Below, piece after piece: positions 1 to 11,782 of a stretch of 64,000 nt of DNA. The notes beneath the pieces are model-generated. The model saw only the letters and a program-made list of their open reading frames with translations, was not told where the DNA came from and searched no databases. The stretch covers positions 38,491,776 to 38,555,775 of the forward strand of contig NC_090709.1 of the NCBI RefSeq assembly GCF_040954835.1, written 5' to 3'. The stretch's first letter is position 1. Every line of letters begins with the position of its first letter. The position numbers and the translations under genes are program-made. This DNA comes from Lepisosteus oculatus (taxonomy: Eukaryota > Chordata > Actinopteri > Semionotiformes > Lepisosteidae).

Positions 1-3000
1 TGTCCCGACAGAAGAGGCCGCGCACCGCCGAGCCGCCCCCAGCGACCCGCAAGACGCAGGAGGCAGCCAGCGTGGTGACTGGCCGGCCGCGCCCGCTGGT
101 GTCCAGCCACAGGGCAGGAGGTGAGGGGGGGTCAGCGGGCAGTCGGTCTCGGGGGGTCTCGCCCGCAGTGGACGGCACTTACTGGTGATAAACTCCCTTC
201 TCTCTCCCACAGTCAGAGCAGGCCGGCCGATAGCAGGAGCAGCAACTGTGGCTGTCGGACCCTCGAAAGGTGAGCAGAGCTCATATCAGCCCACTGGGAT
301 TATAATCAGACTCCACTGACTGGCTGGACTGGGAGCTGGATTAGTTCTTCACTGGGATTGTAATCAGACTCCACTGACAGAGCAGCCCAAGACTCTCCAG
401 GCTGGACTGGGAGTTGGACTGGTTCTTCACGGGATTGTAATCAGACTCCACTGACACTGACAGAGCAGTCTGAGACTCTCCAGGCTGGACTGGCCTGTTG
501 TGTCCGGAGGACGTGCTCATGTTGACAGCACTCACAGTGTCTGATGTGTTTCATGCCCTTGCTGTGGTACCACTGACTCGCTGTCGTGTTTTTCAGCCAT
601 TCAGAAGAGACCAGTGGCCTCCGTTTCGAAACCAGGTCTGTACCCACTCGTCCTGTCTGCAGCTGGTCGATCCGATCCTCCAGCTCGGCTCTCCCGCCAG
701 GACTGCAGAGCCCACAGTCCCGCCCCTGAGTTCACGGGCTCTGGGCTTGTCTCTGCAGTGCCCCCCGCTGCCAGCAGCCCACAGTCCCGCCCCTGAGCTC
801 ACGGGCTCTGGGCTTGGCTCTGCAGCGCCCCCCACTGGCAGCAGCCCACAGTCCCGCCCCTGAGCTCACGGGCTCTGGGCTTGTCTCTGCAGCGCCCCCC
901 GCTGCCAGCAGCCCACAGTCCCGCCCCTGAGCTCACGGGCTCTGGGCTTGGCTCTGCAGCGCCCCCCACTGGCAGCAGCCCACAGTCCCGCCCCTGAGCT
1001 CACGGGCTCTGGGCTTGGCTCTGCAGCGCCCCCCGCTGGCAGCAGCCCGCAGTCCCGCCCCTGAGCTCACGGGCTCTGGGCTTGGCTCTGCAGCGCCCCC
1101 CGCTGGCAGCAGCCCACAGTCCCGCCCCTGAGCTCACGGGCTCTGGGCTTGTCTCTGCAGCGCCCCCCGCTGGCAGCAGCCCACAGTCCCGCCCCTGAGC
1201 TCACGGGCTCTGGGCTTGGCTCTGCAGCGCCCCCCGCTGGCAGCAGCCCGCAGTCCCGCCCCTGAGCTCACGGGCTCTGGGCTTGTCTCTGCAGCGCCCC
1301 CCGCTGGCAGCAGCCCCCAGTCCCGCCCCTGAGCTCACGGGCTCTGGGCTTGTCTCTGCAGCGCCCCCCGGTGGGCCCGGCGCAGCGCGGCGCCCTGCCT
1401 GGGACCTGAAGGGCAAGGTGAGCGACATGCAGACCAAGGTGTCCCAGTACCAGAGCCGGGTCCGCTCGGCCGCCCAGGAGAGCCAGGAGCTGCGGGAGCA
1501 GCTGGGCCACAGCCAGGAGAGGGAGAGGCAGCTGGAGGAGGAGAGCCAGGGGCTGCAGGAGCAGCTCAGGTACTGAGGAGTGTGTGTGTGTTCAGGCAGT
1601 GTCGGGCCGAGCCGTGTCTCGCACTCTGTGCGCTGTGTTCAGGCGGTGTCGGGCCGAGCCGTGTCTCACGCTCTCTGCCCTGTGTTCAGGCGGTGTCGGG
1701 CCGAGCCGTGTCTCACGCTCTCTGCCCTGTGTTCAGGCGGTGTCGGGCCGAGCCGTGTCTCACACTCTGTGCCCTGTGTTCAGGCGGTGTCGGGCCGAGC
1801 TCTGTCTCACGCTCTGTGCCCTGTGTTCAGGCAGTGTCGGGCCGAGCCGTGTCTCACACTGTGCCCTGTGTTCAGGCGGTGTCGGGCCGAGCTGTCCCAG
1901 CTGTCCTCTGTGCGAGAGGAGCTGCGCTGTGCCGCTCAGGACCGGGACCGGCTGCAGCAGCAGACAGACAGGCAGGCGGAGGAGATCCGCTGCCTGCAGG
2001 AGCTGAGGACGAGCCTGCAGGGCGAGCTGAGCACCGCCCAGGTACGAGCGCCCCCCCCTGCCGCCGCCGCGCCCCCCGCCCCCCTGCCCTCTCCCCTCTC
2101 ACTCGCCCTCTCCCCTCTCACTCGCCCTCTCCCCTCTCCCCCCTGCCCTCTCCCCTCTCACTCGCCCTCTCCCCTCTCACTCGCCCTCTCCCCCCGCCAG
2201 GCCCAGCTGGCCCTGCAGAGCTCCGCGCTGGCCCAGTCCCAGACCCAGCTGGCCGACTGTCGCCAGCTCATCTCCTCCCTGGAGCTGCGGGTCGCCGAGC
2301 TCTCGGACCGCCTGCACTGCGGAGAGATGGAGCGCAGGAAACTGCACAACACCATCCAGGAGCTGAAGGTACAGTCCAGCCCTGCCCACTGACCCCACAC
2401 ACACACACTGACCCCACACACACACACTGACCGCACTGCGGAGAGATGGAGCGCAGGAAACTGCACAACACCATCCAGGAGCTGAAGGTACAGTCCAGCC
2501 CTGCCCACTGACCCCACACACACACACTGACCCCACACACACACACACACACACTGACCCCACACACACACACTGACCGCACTGCGGAGAGATGGAGCGC
2601 AGGAAACTGCACAACACCATCCAGGAGCTGAAGGTACAGTCCAGCCCTGCCCACTGACCCCACACACACACACTGACCCCACACACACACTGACCGCACT
2701 GCGGAGAGATGGAGCGCAGGAAACTGCACAACACCATCCAGGAGCTGAAGGTACAGTCCAGCCCTGCCCACTGACCCCACACACACACACTGACCCCACA
2801 CACACACACACTGACCCCATACTTGACCCCACACCCTGGGACCCCAGCTGTCCAGTGTGGTGTTAAGATTCTGACCTCACAGCTGCTGTGCGGTGTGTTG
2901 TGTTAGTTGTGTGAGAGGAGAGCAGCCTGTATCTGTAACCCCCTGCGTTTCCTGTTCCCTCTCCAGGGCAACATCAGGGTGTTCTGCCGAGTGCGCCCCC

Positions 3001-5788
3001 TGCTGGCTGGAGACGGCAGCATGGAGCACATTGAGCTGCCACCCGACGACCCCAAGACCGTGGCTCTGGCCAAGACCGCAGAGGTGCGCCCCCTCTCCCA
3101 GGGTCCTCTCTGCCCCTGCTGCCCTGCGTGTGTCTGGGTGAGCTGACTGTCGCCCCCTGTGTCTCCCAGTCTCACACAGGCCGGGGCGCGGACCAGCTGA
3201 CCCGCTACAAGTTCAGCTTCGACCGGGTGTTCGGCCCGGCGGCGGCCCAGCAGGAGGTGTTTGAGGAGATTTCCCTGCTGGTCCAGTCGGCGCTGGACGG
3301 CTACAACGTCTGCTGCTTCGCCTACGGGCAGACCGGCTCCGGGAAGACCTACACCATGGAGGGGGGGCAGGAGGAGACCAGCTGGGGGGTCATTCCAAGA
3401 GCCGTCCAGCAGATCTTCCTCACAGCTGAGGGCCTGAGAGACGAGGGCTGGGAGGTACTGAAGCCTGTCTGTGTGAGGAGTGCCCCTGGGGTCTGTGTGA
3501 GGGTCTGGACTCCTCTCTCTGTGTGAGGAGTGTCTCTGGGGTCTGTGTGAGGGTCTGGACTCCTCTCTCTGTGTGAGGAGTGTCTCTGGGGTCTGTGTGA
3601 GGGTCTGTGCTCTTCTCTCTCTGTGTGAGGAGTGTCTCTGGGGTCTGTGTGAGGGTCTGGACTCCTCTCTCTGTGTGAGGAGTGCCTCTGGGGTCTGTGT
3701 GAGGGTCTGGACTCCTCTCTCTGTGTGAGGAGTGTCTCTGGGGTCTGTGTGAGGGTCTGGACTCCTCTCTCTGTGTGAGGAGTGTCTCTGGGGTCTGTGT
3801 GAGGGTCTGGACTCCTCTCTCTGTGTGAGGGGTGTCTCTGGGGTCTGTGTGAGGGTCTGGACTCCTCTCTCTGTGTGAGGAGTGCCTCTGGGGTCTGTGT
3901 GAGGGTCTGGACTCCTCTCTCTGTGTGAGGAGTGTCTCTGGGGTCTGTGTGAGGGTCTGGACTCCTCTCTCTGTGTGAGGAGTGTCTCTGGGGTCTGTGT
4001 GAGGGTCTGGACTCCTCTCTCTGTGTGAGGAGTGTCTCTGGGGTCTGTGTGAGGGTCTGGACTCCTCTCTCTGTGTGAGGAGTGCCTCTGGGGTCTGAGT
4101 GAGGGTCTGGACTCCTCTCTCTGTGTGAGGAGTGTCTCTGGGGTCTGTGTGAGGGTCTGGACTCCTCTCTCTGTGTGAGGAGTGTCTCTGGGGTCTGTGT
4201 GAGGGTCTGGACTCTTCTCTCTGTGTGAGGAGTGTCTCTGGGGTCTGTGTGAGGGTCTGGACTCCTCTCTCTGTGTGAGGAGTGTCTCTGGGGTCTGTGT
4301 GAGGGTCTGGACTCCTCTCTCTGTGTGAGGAGTGCCTCTGGGGTCTGTGTGAGGGTCTGGACTCCTCTCTCTGTGTGAGGAGTGTATTAGTCCGTATTGG
4401 TCTCTCTGTACTAATGCTCATCTTTCTCTTTCTCTCAGTACACGTTTGTAGCGAGCTTTGTGGAGATCTACAATGAGACACTGAGAGACCTGCTCTACAA
4501 AGGGAAATCGACGAAGAGGCCCGAGTATGAGATCAAGAAATCCTCCTCGACAGGGGAGGTGACGGTGACCAACCTGTCCTACGAGCCCGTGAGCTCTGAG
4601 CACGAGGTAGGCTGTCCCCCTGGGCTCGAGCGCCCCTGCCGGTCTCCGCTCCGCCCAGCCCCGGTGCCCGTTCGAACCCGTGTCCGGGTGTCTCCCCCAG
4701 GTGCTCCGGCTGATCGGCGTGGCCAGCCAGAACCGCTCCACGGCCCGGACCAACATGAACGACGTCTCCTCCCGCAGCCACTCGGTCTTCCAGCTCCAGA
4801 TCGAGGGGGAGAACGCGGGCCGGGGGATCAAGTGCAAGTGTGAGTCTGGGGTCAGCGACCCCGCCCCCCGTCCCTCCAGGAGCTGACCCTGCCCCCCGTC
4901 CCTCCCAGCGCTGACCCCGCCCCCTGTCCCTCCAGGAGCTGACCCCCGCCCCCCGTCCCTCCAGGACCTGACCCTGCCCCCTGTCCCTCCCAGTGCTGAC
5001 CTTGTCCTCTGTCTCTCTCTCCCAGCGCTGACCCTGCCACCTGTCCCTCCAGGAGCTGACCCTGCCCTCTGTCTGTCTCTCCCGCAGCCTCCCTGAGCCT
5101 GGTGGACCTCGCGGGCAGCGAGCGGGTGCAGAAGAGCCAGTCGCAGGGAGACCGCTTCAAGGAGATGACGGCCATTAACAGCTCCCTGTCCAACCTGGGC
5201 ATCGTCATCTCGGCCCTGGCCAACAAGGTACTGGAGCGCCCCCCGCTGGCCGCCCCTCTCGCCCGCCCGCCCGCCCGCCCTCTCTCACGCACTCCCTCCC
5301 CCCGCAGGACGCCTACGTCCCCTACCGCAACTCCAAGCTGACCTACCTGCTGCAGAACAGCCTGGGCGGCAACAGCAAGACGTGAGTCCGTCCTCCGCCA
5401 GACCGCCAACCCCCAGGGCCCCGCCAGAGACTACAGCTCCCAGGAGCCCCCGCGCCCGCGGCCTGCTGGGAACTGTAGTCCTCCTCCGTCCCTCGCCTCC
5501 GGCGCTAACCTGTCTCTCTCTCGCTCTCTCTCTCTCTCTCCCCGCTGGTCCAGGCTGATGTTCGTCAACGTGTCCCCGGAGCTGGACAGCTTCGGCGAGT
5601 CCCTGAACTCCCTGCGGTTCGCCAGCAAGGTGAGCCGGGTCACGAGGCTGCGCTGCCGGGCCGGAGCTCCGCCCCGCCCTGCCGGCGGCCTGCGTTAACG
5701 CCCCCCCCTCTTCCTCTTCCTCTTCCTCTCTCTGCTGCAGGTGAACGACTGCGTGATCGGCACGGCGTCGGCCAACAAGAAGATCTGA
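1..5788 (+). CDS. KIFC1: Kinesin-14 motor KIFC1 (HSET), 3' part of gene, 14 exons
   Basis: KIFC1 is a minus-end-directed kinesin that crosslinks and focuses spindle microtubules. Exons read from splice sites and phase are 1-120 (5'-partial), 213-269, 597-635, 1362-1569, 1876-2041, 2201-2368, 2967-3083, 3170-3454, 4439-4606, 4701-4839, 5088-5227, 5308-5381, 5554-5629 and 5741-5788 (TGA). They join in one frame to 600 residues. Human KIFC1 has 673, so roughly 70 N-terminal residues lie outside the window. The order is a basic tail, a coiled coil from RPAWDLKGK through [15 protein letters not shown], the neck [11 protein letters not shown] (about residue 253), and a C-terminal motor. The motor has P-loop GQTGSGKT (3326-3349), switch I SSRSH (about 4767), switch II DLAGSE (about 5105) and [18 protein letters not shown]-terminal motor with this neck defines kinesin-14. 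Several introns are packed with minisatellites that repeat its own splice sites. In human the gene lies next to DAXX. Confidence 0.97.
280..500. repeat. Short tandem repeat in KIFC1 intron 2
   Basis: About two and a half copies of a unit of roughly 80-85 bp containing GGGATTGTAATCAGACTCC, CTCCAGGCTGGACTGGGAG and a TTCTTCAC segment. It fills much of the intron between exons 213-269 and 597-635. No coding content is visible. Confidence 0.75.
690..1361 (+). repeat. 67-bp minisatellite duplicating a KIFC1 3' splice site
   Basis: Tandem 67-bp units fill KIFC1 intron 3. Each contains CCCGCCCCTGAGCTCACGGG and ends in a pyrimidine-rich stretch, CTCTGCAG, then CGCCCCCC. The last copy is the authentic acceptor of the exon starting at 1362. 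Spacing of the last copies (1161, 1228, 1295, 1362) is exactly 67. About nine upstream copies keep the AG and the first 8-10 exon bases, so they are near-identical decoy 3' splice sites. Confidence 0.9.
1570..1875 (+). repeat. 47-bp minisatellite duplicating the next KIFC1 3' splice site
   Basis: The whole of intron 4 is this array. The unit carries GTGTTCAG followed by GCGGTGTCGGGCCGAGC, the start of the exon at 1876. Post-AG positions are 1596, 1643, 1690, 1737, 1784, 1831 and the true 1876. Spacing is 47 bp, with 45 for the last step. Six decoys therefore precede the authentic acceptor. Confidence 0.92.
2085..2195. repeat. Pyrimidine-rich repeat in KIFC1 intron 5
   Basis: Tandem CTCTCACTCGCCCTCTCCC units of about 19 bp run up to the acceptor at 2200. 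The array doubles as the polypyrimidine tract of the following exon. Confidence 0.8.
2369..2820 (+). repeat. Tandem duplication of a KIFC1 exon 3' end with its donor
   Basis: The last ~55 nt of exon 2201-2368 (encoding [17 protein letters not shown]), its donor GTACAG and the following CA-rich intron are repeated three more times. Donor positions are 2369 (authentic), 2488, 2634 and 2751, separated by (CA)n of variable length. The copies lack the upstream part of the exon and have no AG acceptor in front. They are decoy donors rather than usable cassette exons. Confidence 0.92.
3455..4390 (+). repeat. 50-bp minisatellite filling KIFC1 intron 8
   Basis: About 18 tandem copies of a 50-bp unit containing GTGTGAGGAGTGTCTCTGGG and GAGGGTCTGGACTCCTCTCT. 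The same unit, in the same + orientation, fills an intron of DAXX at 50165-51905. No stop codon occurs in any frame of the reverse strand, which creates a long open frame that is not a gene. Confidence 0.93.
4840..5087. repeat. Imperfect ~36-bp repeat in KIFC1 intron 10
   Basis: Repeated CCCTCCAGGAGCTGACCC and CCCCCTGTCCCTCC blocks occupy the intron between exons 4701-4839 and 5088-5227. Several copies contain pyrimidine-CAG strings resembling acceptors. Confidence 0.7.
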
Positions 5789-5932
5789 CCTCCGCCCGCG
5801 CCGAGACAGCTGTACATACTGTAAATGAGACTGTTTTTAAATCGGGGCGCCGGCGCTGCGCCGGCCTCCTCTGTGAATACGGGACTATTTATTTCCGACT
5901 CTTCTTGTAATCGTCGCTGCCGGAGCCGGTGA

Positions 5933-5938
5933 AATAAA
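5933..5938 (+). terminator. KIFC1: KIFC1 poly(A) signal
   Basis: AATAAA lies 145 nt after the KIFC1 stop codon in a GC-rich 3' UTR. It is the first canonical hexamer downstream and the likely transcript end. Confidence 0.8.
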
Positions 5939-7107
5939 GCTCTTCCGCACGCGGCCGTGTTTTCTTCCATCTGGGCTCGGGAGAGAGGGGGGAGGTGCCG
6001 CCTGTCCTGTCCTGTCCTGCGTCCTTCGGAAGCTCCTCCAGCCCTTTCAAGGCGAGCAGGCTGGGCTCGGGCTCCTGCTCGGCTGAGGTGACCGCGTCGG
6101 ACCACGGCCAGGCACGGAGCTTGTATCCCCAGCCTGCAGCGGACCCCCGAGACACAGGCGGGGGTCTAACTGCACCCCATCACGCACACAACTGTCTGCC
6201 ACACAGGTGAGAGGCTAGACTTCATTTTGAGCTCTTGTTCCAAGAACGGAGCAGAACGGGAGGGTTTCGCCCAGACTGCAGTAGCGCCAGAGTCTCCGGG
6301 TGAAGGCACACGCTGGTCATGCTGAGGCGGCGAGGTGCCGAACCACAACGCCCCCTGGAGAAGACGACAAACGCTCGAACAGACAAGGGAGCCAGGGTCC
6401 TCCTGGGAGTATTTTCTTTTCTAATTTTGTATTTGAACGACCAAAGGACAGCAGACGAGCGCGAGTACAGTTCCCGCATCGATAACGTGGGCGGGGGAGC
6501 GTGCTTCAGCACTTCCTGCACTTCCTGAGAGACGCGTAACCAGTAGATCAAGACGAAGTCTGCACAGCTCTCGTGTTCTTACATTTCCAAAGAGTCTGCA
6601 AACACATCTTCACGTCTGTTTTCAACTGTCCAAACACGGGACTCTTCCCAGAGTAATGTGCAAGCGTAACAAGGCGATAACAAAATATATCTTCATTTAT
6701 TTATTACAGCCATAACTCAAAATATCCTTTCCTTGGAGTCTGATACAAACTTTACATTCATCTGTAGTTTCGAAGGGACTATTGATACAATTCCTTAAGA
6801 GAGTCAATACGGCCCTACGGATCGCATCGATTGCAGTGAAATATTATCTGTTCACAAAGCCGGTGTAATTGTAGATTTCACCATCAACATTGATTAATTG
6901 TTTAATCCTGATTATACCACTTTTGACCCATTTTTTTATTTTTAAAATGTTTTATTTCTAAACCTTTATATTTGTTGTTCCAGATGGTACAGTATATCTA
7001 TGAGTGTCTCTGTCGCTGTTCCACACCGCTCTTGTCAATAAAGTTCTGTGAGTTTGAACCTGGGAGACACGGGTAAAAGGGGAGGGACCTATCGGGATCG
7101 GGACTCC

Positions 7108-7157
7108 GATTGGCTGATAGGCAGTTCCGGGGCCGCGGCGCCAGCCAATTGGGCTGC
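7108..7157. promoter_or_regulatory. Paired CCAAT motifs, possible promoter fragment
   Basis: GATTGGCTGATAG (a reverse CCAAT) and CAGCCAATTGGGC lie about 40 bp apart in a GC-rich patch. This resembles an NF-Y-type promoter, but no transcript can be assigned to it. Confidence 0.3.
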
Positions 7158-7399
7158 AGGGTCTCAGGTGCGCTTGTGATCACGCAAGGCGGCGGTGGAG
7201 TTTGTAGGAGTTTTATTCGATAAACGTTTTTGATTTTTTACTTATTTGGACTTGTGCACTCGTTTCCGGATATCTTTAACGGTAAGATGCTATCCGCAAC
7301 ATTTTCCTCAAGAACGGGTGAAGGTTTATTCCCGTGCTGAAAGAAACTGCTGCAGGTGAGTCCAACGCCATGTTTTCATTCTTCTTATGGAAACGTTTG

Positions 7400-7672
7400 T
7401 GTGAGACCTGCAGGGACCGCATCTCGCCTCTCCGCTGCTGTGTCAGACCTGCAGGTGCTGTCTCTCTCCTCCTCTGCGGTGCGAGACCTGCAGGTGCTGT
7501 CTCTCTTGTGCTGTGCGAGACCTGCAGGTGCTGTATCTCTCCTCCTCTGCTGTGTGAGACCTGCAGGTGCTGTCTCTCTTGTGCTGTGCGAGACCTGCAG
7601 GTGCTGTATCTCTCCTCCTCTGCTGTGTGAGACCTGCAGGTGCTGTCTCTCTTGTGCGGTGTGAGACCTGCA
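7400..7672. repeat. GAGACCTGCAGGTGCTGT minisatellite
   Basis: About seven tandem units of 35-40 bp with core GAGACCTGCAGGTGCTGTCT and variable CTCCTCTGCTGTGT or TGTGCTGTGC linkers. No gene is associated. Confidence 0.85.
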
Positions 7673-7904
7673 GCTACCACAGTAATTTCTCTATAGTTAT
7701 TGCAGATTGAGTAGTGGCGGTGGTCTGTACTGAATACATTCCTGAGACCGCTTTGAAACATTGCAAATAACCTTGAAAAAAACCTTTATAAACATGAGTA
7801 ATAATTACTTGTACAGTGTCGTGATTTCCACATTAGATTTAGATCTAAAAATAGAGCCATACGGTGTCGCTGCCATAATTTCATTATTTATATATCAGAA
7901 TCCG

Positions 7905-8096
7905 GACCAGGTCTCGTGCGAGAGATCACCTCACTCCTGTCCTGGCGTCCCTGCACTGGCTTCCAGCCAGAGTCCTGCTGCTCGCCTGTAAGGCTCCGCC
8001 CCTCAGTCCCCTTCTCCTTTTTTTGTTGTTCTTACGGTCAAGTGCTTTGAGATGTTAATTTTAAAAAGGTTCTGTAGAAATAAAAGTATTATTATA
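7905..8096 (+). mobile_element. L2-type LINE 3' end, truncated
   Basis: The + strand encodes HLTPVLASLHWLPARV and LLLACKAP, matching the conserved tail of fish L2-like ORF2 proteins (ITPVL..LHWLPV..R..FK). A noncoding end follows, with GTGCTTTGAGATGTTAATTT, a GGTTCTGTAGAAATAAA block and an ATT repeat, as in L2 tails. The element is 5'-truncated and internally deleted. Confidence 0.65.
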
Positions 8097-9399
8097 GAAC
8101 GGACGCGTTATTATTCTTCCTGCGCGGTGTCTCTCGGCCCGCAAGACCCCCGCAGCCCGCCTGGGGGGAGATTACAAGCCCACTCTCGGTGTTCTGTCGA
8201 AACCGCGTCCCCCGGCTGGACGGGGGGGTCTCTTCCTTCTCTCGTCTCGGCGCAGGAGCGCCTCGCTCCCACACGGAGCGCGGCGGGACACCGGGCCGCA
8301 GCAGAGCGCCGCGTGACGTCAGGCAGCCCTCGGGAGAGGGAATATTAACCCTCCGGCTGCCACGCTCGGCCCAGACCCTGGACAGAGCTGAACCCCCCCC
8401 AGCCCGGAGTCTGGGCTCCTCTGAGGCCACTTCCTGTCAGGACAGCGCAGGCAGAGAGAGAGAGAGCAGGGGGAGCAGAAGGACCGGTTCCAACCCACAA
8501 CCTTTCCGTGTCCTCCAGGACACAGTCTTCATGCCCCTCATGAAGGACAGCAGGAGCAGGAACACTGTGCGTGTCCTCCGACTGCTCTCGTCTCGCAGTT
8601 CACCGCAGTGGGAGGTACCTGCTGCTGCTCTGTCACTCCACACTCCTGCCAGGGGGAGAGGAGTCAGTCAGGAGGATCAGCTGTTCTGAGCCCCAGGCAG
8701 CAGAGTCGCTGGCTGACCAGAAGCTGAACCCAGCAGTGTTTCAGCTCAGAGAGGACAGCAGGCCTGTCCTGTCCCCGTGTCCAGCAGATCTGGGCCTAGT
8801 TGACAACCCCAGCCCCCCTCTGCAGCTCTCAGGACAGACTCACTCACAGCCACAAGGTAAGGAAACACAGGGCTCTTTATTCACAGTGCAGCACACAAGA
8901 CTCCAGAAACCACAAGACAAACCCCTAGTTCGTACCTGAGCTCTAGCTGGACGTGCAGCCAGCTTCACCAGACCTCCTCCCCCTGACACAGCTCAGCTCT
9001 GCAGCTCTTCCCTCCTGCTCTGCTCAGCACAACTGCTCTCTGTCCCCAGCAGCACCAGACTGAAGGCCTCCCCTCCTGCCTTTTAACTGTCTCCCCACCA
9101 ATCGTCTTCCAGCAGTGAGGCAGGGAATTGTGGGGGCAGACTGCTCCGCTCGGCCTTCTGGGGAATGTAGTTCAGACAAGAGCCGCTGTCTCGCCTGGAC
9201 CTGCGGCCCTCTTACAGTGTGGACAGGGAGTGGTGCAGGAGAGCTGTGATACCAGATTGTTGAGCTGTTTTGTGGTCTTTCTGACTTGAGATGAAAAGCA
9301 GAGGGGTAATGGATTAATCTTCCTGGATGGCAAGACAAATCAATGTACTTATTGATGAGTGAAGGGATTGGGGCTGTGTGGTCCTGAAGTTCAGAGGAT

Positions 9400-9620
9400 C
9401 TGGCTACAGGCTTGTCTGTCTGTGGTTGTGGGTTCAAATCTGAATGAATCAGTAGTTTTGTTTTTGAAGACAGTGTTAGTATCAGTGATAGATTGATCAG
9501 TGAAGAACTGGGAGCTGGTTGCTGTGTGTCCTGTAGTGTGAAGGTTAATGCTGTGGACTCTGAGCTGTGTGGCTGTGGGTTCAGTTCCCAATGAGAGTGA
9601 GACTTTTATTGTACTTCAAT

Positions 9621-9676
<56 letters not shown>

Positions 9677-11724
9677 TTTGACTTCACTCATCCACAGTAA
9701 CAGGCTGATAAGTGCAGAGGTGGGGTCTGTGTTTGTGTGGCTCTGTAGTGAAGAGGTCAGGGCTGTGGGCTCAGAGCTGAGTGGTTGTGGGTTCAAGTCC
9801 TGCTGAGACCTACAGCTTGTTTTGGGTTTAATTCTTACCCACAGTAAGAGGTTGATAAGTACAGAGACTGGGGCTGTGTTTGTGTGGATCTATAGAGCAG
9901 AGGGCTAAGTCTCTAGACTCATAGACACCTGGCTGTGGGTTCAAGTCTGAGAGAGACCTGTTGCTTATTTAAGTTTAATTCTTCCCCACAGTAAGAGGTT
10001 GATAAGTACAGAGACTGGGGCTGTGAGGTGTGTGTCCCTGTGGTCTGGAGGATAAAGCTGAGGACTCACAGCTCTGTGGTTGTGGGTTCAAATCCCAGTA
10101 AGACCTCAGGTTTGTTTTCAGTCTCTTACCCACAGAAACAGGTTGATAAGTGAAGAGATTGAGGCTGCAGTGTGTGTGGCTCTGTGGAGTGGAGCTTAAG
10201 GCTGTGGGCTCACAGCTGCAGGGTTGCAGGTTCAAGTCCTGCTGAGACTGGCCTGCTTTGTCTTTAATTCTTCTCGACAGAAACGTGTTGATAAGCTGGG
10301 GGAGTTGTAAGGGTGGGTGGGAGGCCCAATAGAGGAGAGGGTAAGACACTGGCCTCCCGACTGCAAGGTCCTGGGTTCAAGCCCAGGCAGGAAGGATGCA
10401 GGGGGTCAGTGGCAGGGACAAGTAACTAGATGAAGAGAGAGAGGGGTCTGGGATTTACCTTTTACTGAAACATTTGACACTGTTGGAATTTTTCAGTAAA
10501 AGGTAAATCCCAGACCCCTCTCTCCCTTCATCTAGTTACTTGTCCCTGCCACTGACCCCCTGCATCCTTCCTGCCTGGGCTTGAACCCAGGACCTTGCAG
10601 TCGGGAGGCCAGTGTCTTACCCTCTCCTCTATTGGGCCTCCCACCCACCCTTACAACTCCCCCAGCTTATCAACACGTTTCTGTCGAGAAGAATTAAAGA
10701 CAAAGCAGGCCAGTCTCAGCAGGACTTGAACCTGCAACCCTGCAGCTGTGAGTCCACAGCCTTAAGCTCCACTCCACAGAGCCACACACACTGCAGCCTC
10801 AATCTCTTCACTTATCAACCTGTTTCTGTGGGTAAGAGACTGAAAACAAACCTGAGGTCTTACTGGGATTTGAACCCACAACCACAGAGATATGAGTCCT
10901 CAGCTTTATCCTCCAGACCACAGGGACACACACCTCACAGCCCCAGTCTCTGTACTTATCAACCTCTTACTGTGGGGAAGAATTAAACCCAAAACAAGCT
11001 GTAGGTCTCAACAGGACTTGAACCCACAACCAGAGAGCTGTGAGCCCTCAGCTTTAGCCTCCAGACCACAGGGACACACACCTCACAGCCCCAGTCTCTG
11101 TACTTATCAACCTCTTACTGTGGGGAAGAATTAAACCCAAAACAAGCTGCAGGTCTCAGCAGGACTTGAACCTGCATCCCTGCAGCTGTGAGCCCACAGC
11201 CTTAAGCTCCACTCCACAGAGCCACACACACTGCAGGCTCAATCTCTTCACTTATCAACCTGTTTCTGTGGGTAAGAGACTGAAAACAAACCTGAGGTCT
11301 TACTGGGACTTGAACCCACAACCAGAGAGCTGTGAGTCCTCAGCTTTATCCTCCAGACCACAGGGACACACACCTCACAGCCCCAGTCTCTGTACTTATC
11401 ACCCTCTTACTGTGGGGAAGAATTAAACTTAAATAAGCAACATGTCTCTCTCAGACTTGAACCCACAGCCAGGTGCCTATGAGTCTAGAGACTTAGCCCT
11501 CTGCTCTATAGACCCACACAGACACAGCCCCACTCTCTGTACTTATCAACCCCTTACTGTGGGGAAGAATTAAACCCAAAACAAGCTGTAGGTCTCAGCA
11601 GGACTTGAACCCACAATCACACAGCTCTGAGCCCACAGCCCTGACCTCTTCACTACAGAGCCACACAAACACTGATCCCACCTCTGCACTTATCAGCCTG
11701 TTACTGTGGATGAGTGAAGTCAAA

Positions 11725-11782
<58 letters not shown>

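Larger units (their letters stand above)
5939..8425. other. Intergenic stretch between KIFC1 and the palindrome
   Basis: No gene with a convincing product was found. From 6.6 to 7.0 kb the DNA is AT-rich and looks non-repetitive. A GC-richer patch near 7.1 kb carries two CCAAT motifs, a short minisatellite lies at 7400-7672, and an L2-type LINE tail at 7905-8096. The stretch 8100-8425 is GC-rich without a recognisable feature. Confidence 0.6.

Noticed and set aside
2433-2750. Extra KIFC1 cassette exons
   Set aside because: The duplicated exon ends have donors but no acceptor AG with a pyrimidine tract upstream. They cannot be defined as independent exons.
3420-4481. 353-codon frame in KIFC1 intron 8
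   Set aside because: Antisense reading of the 50-bp minisatellite; not a gene.
10321-10400. Candidate tRNA gene (GGGTTCAAGCCCAGG block)
   Set aside because: The 5' and 3' ends do not pair into an acceptor stem and the anticodon arm is unclear. Treated as a tRNA-derived repeat.
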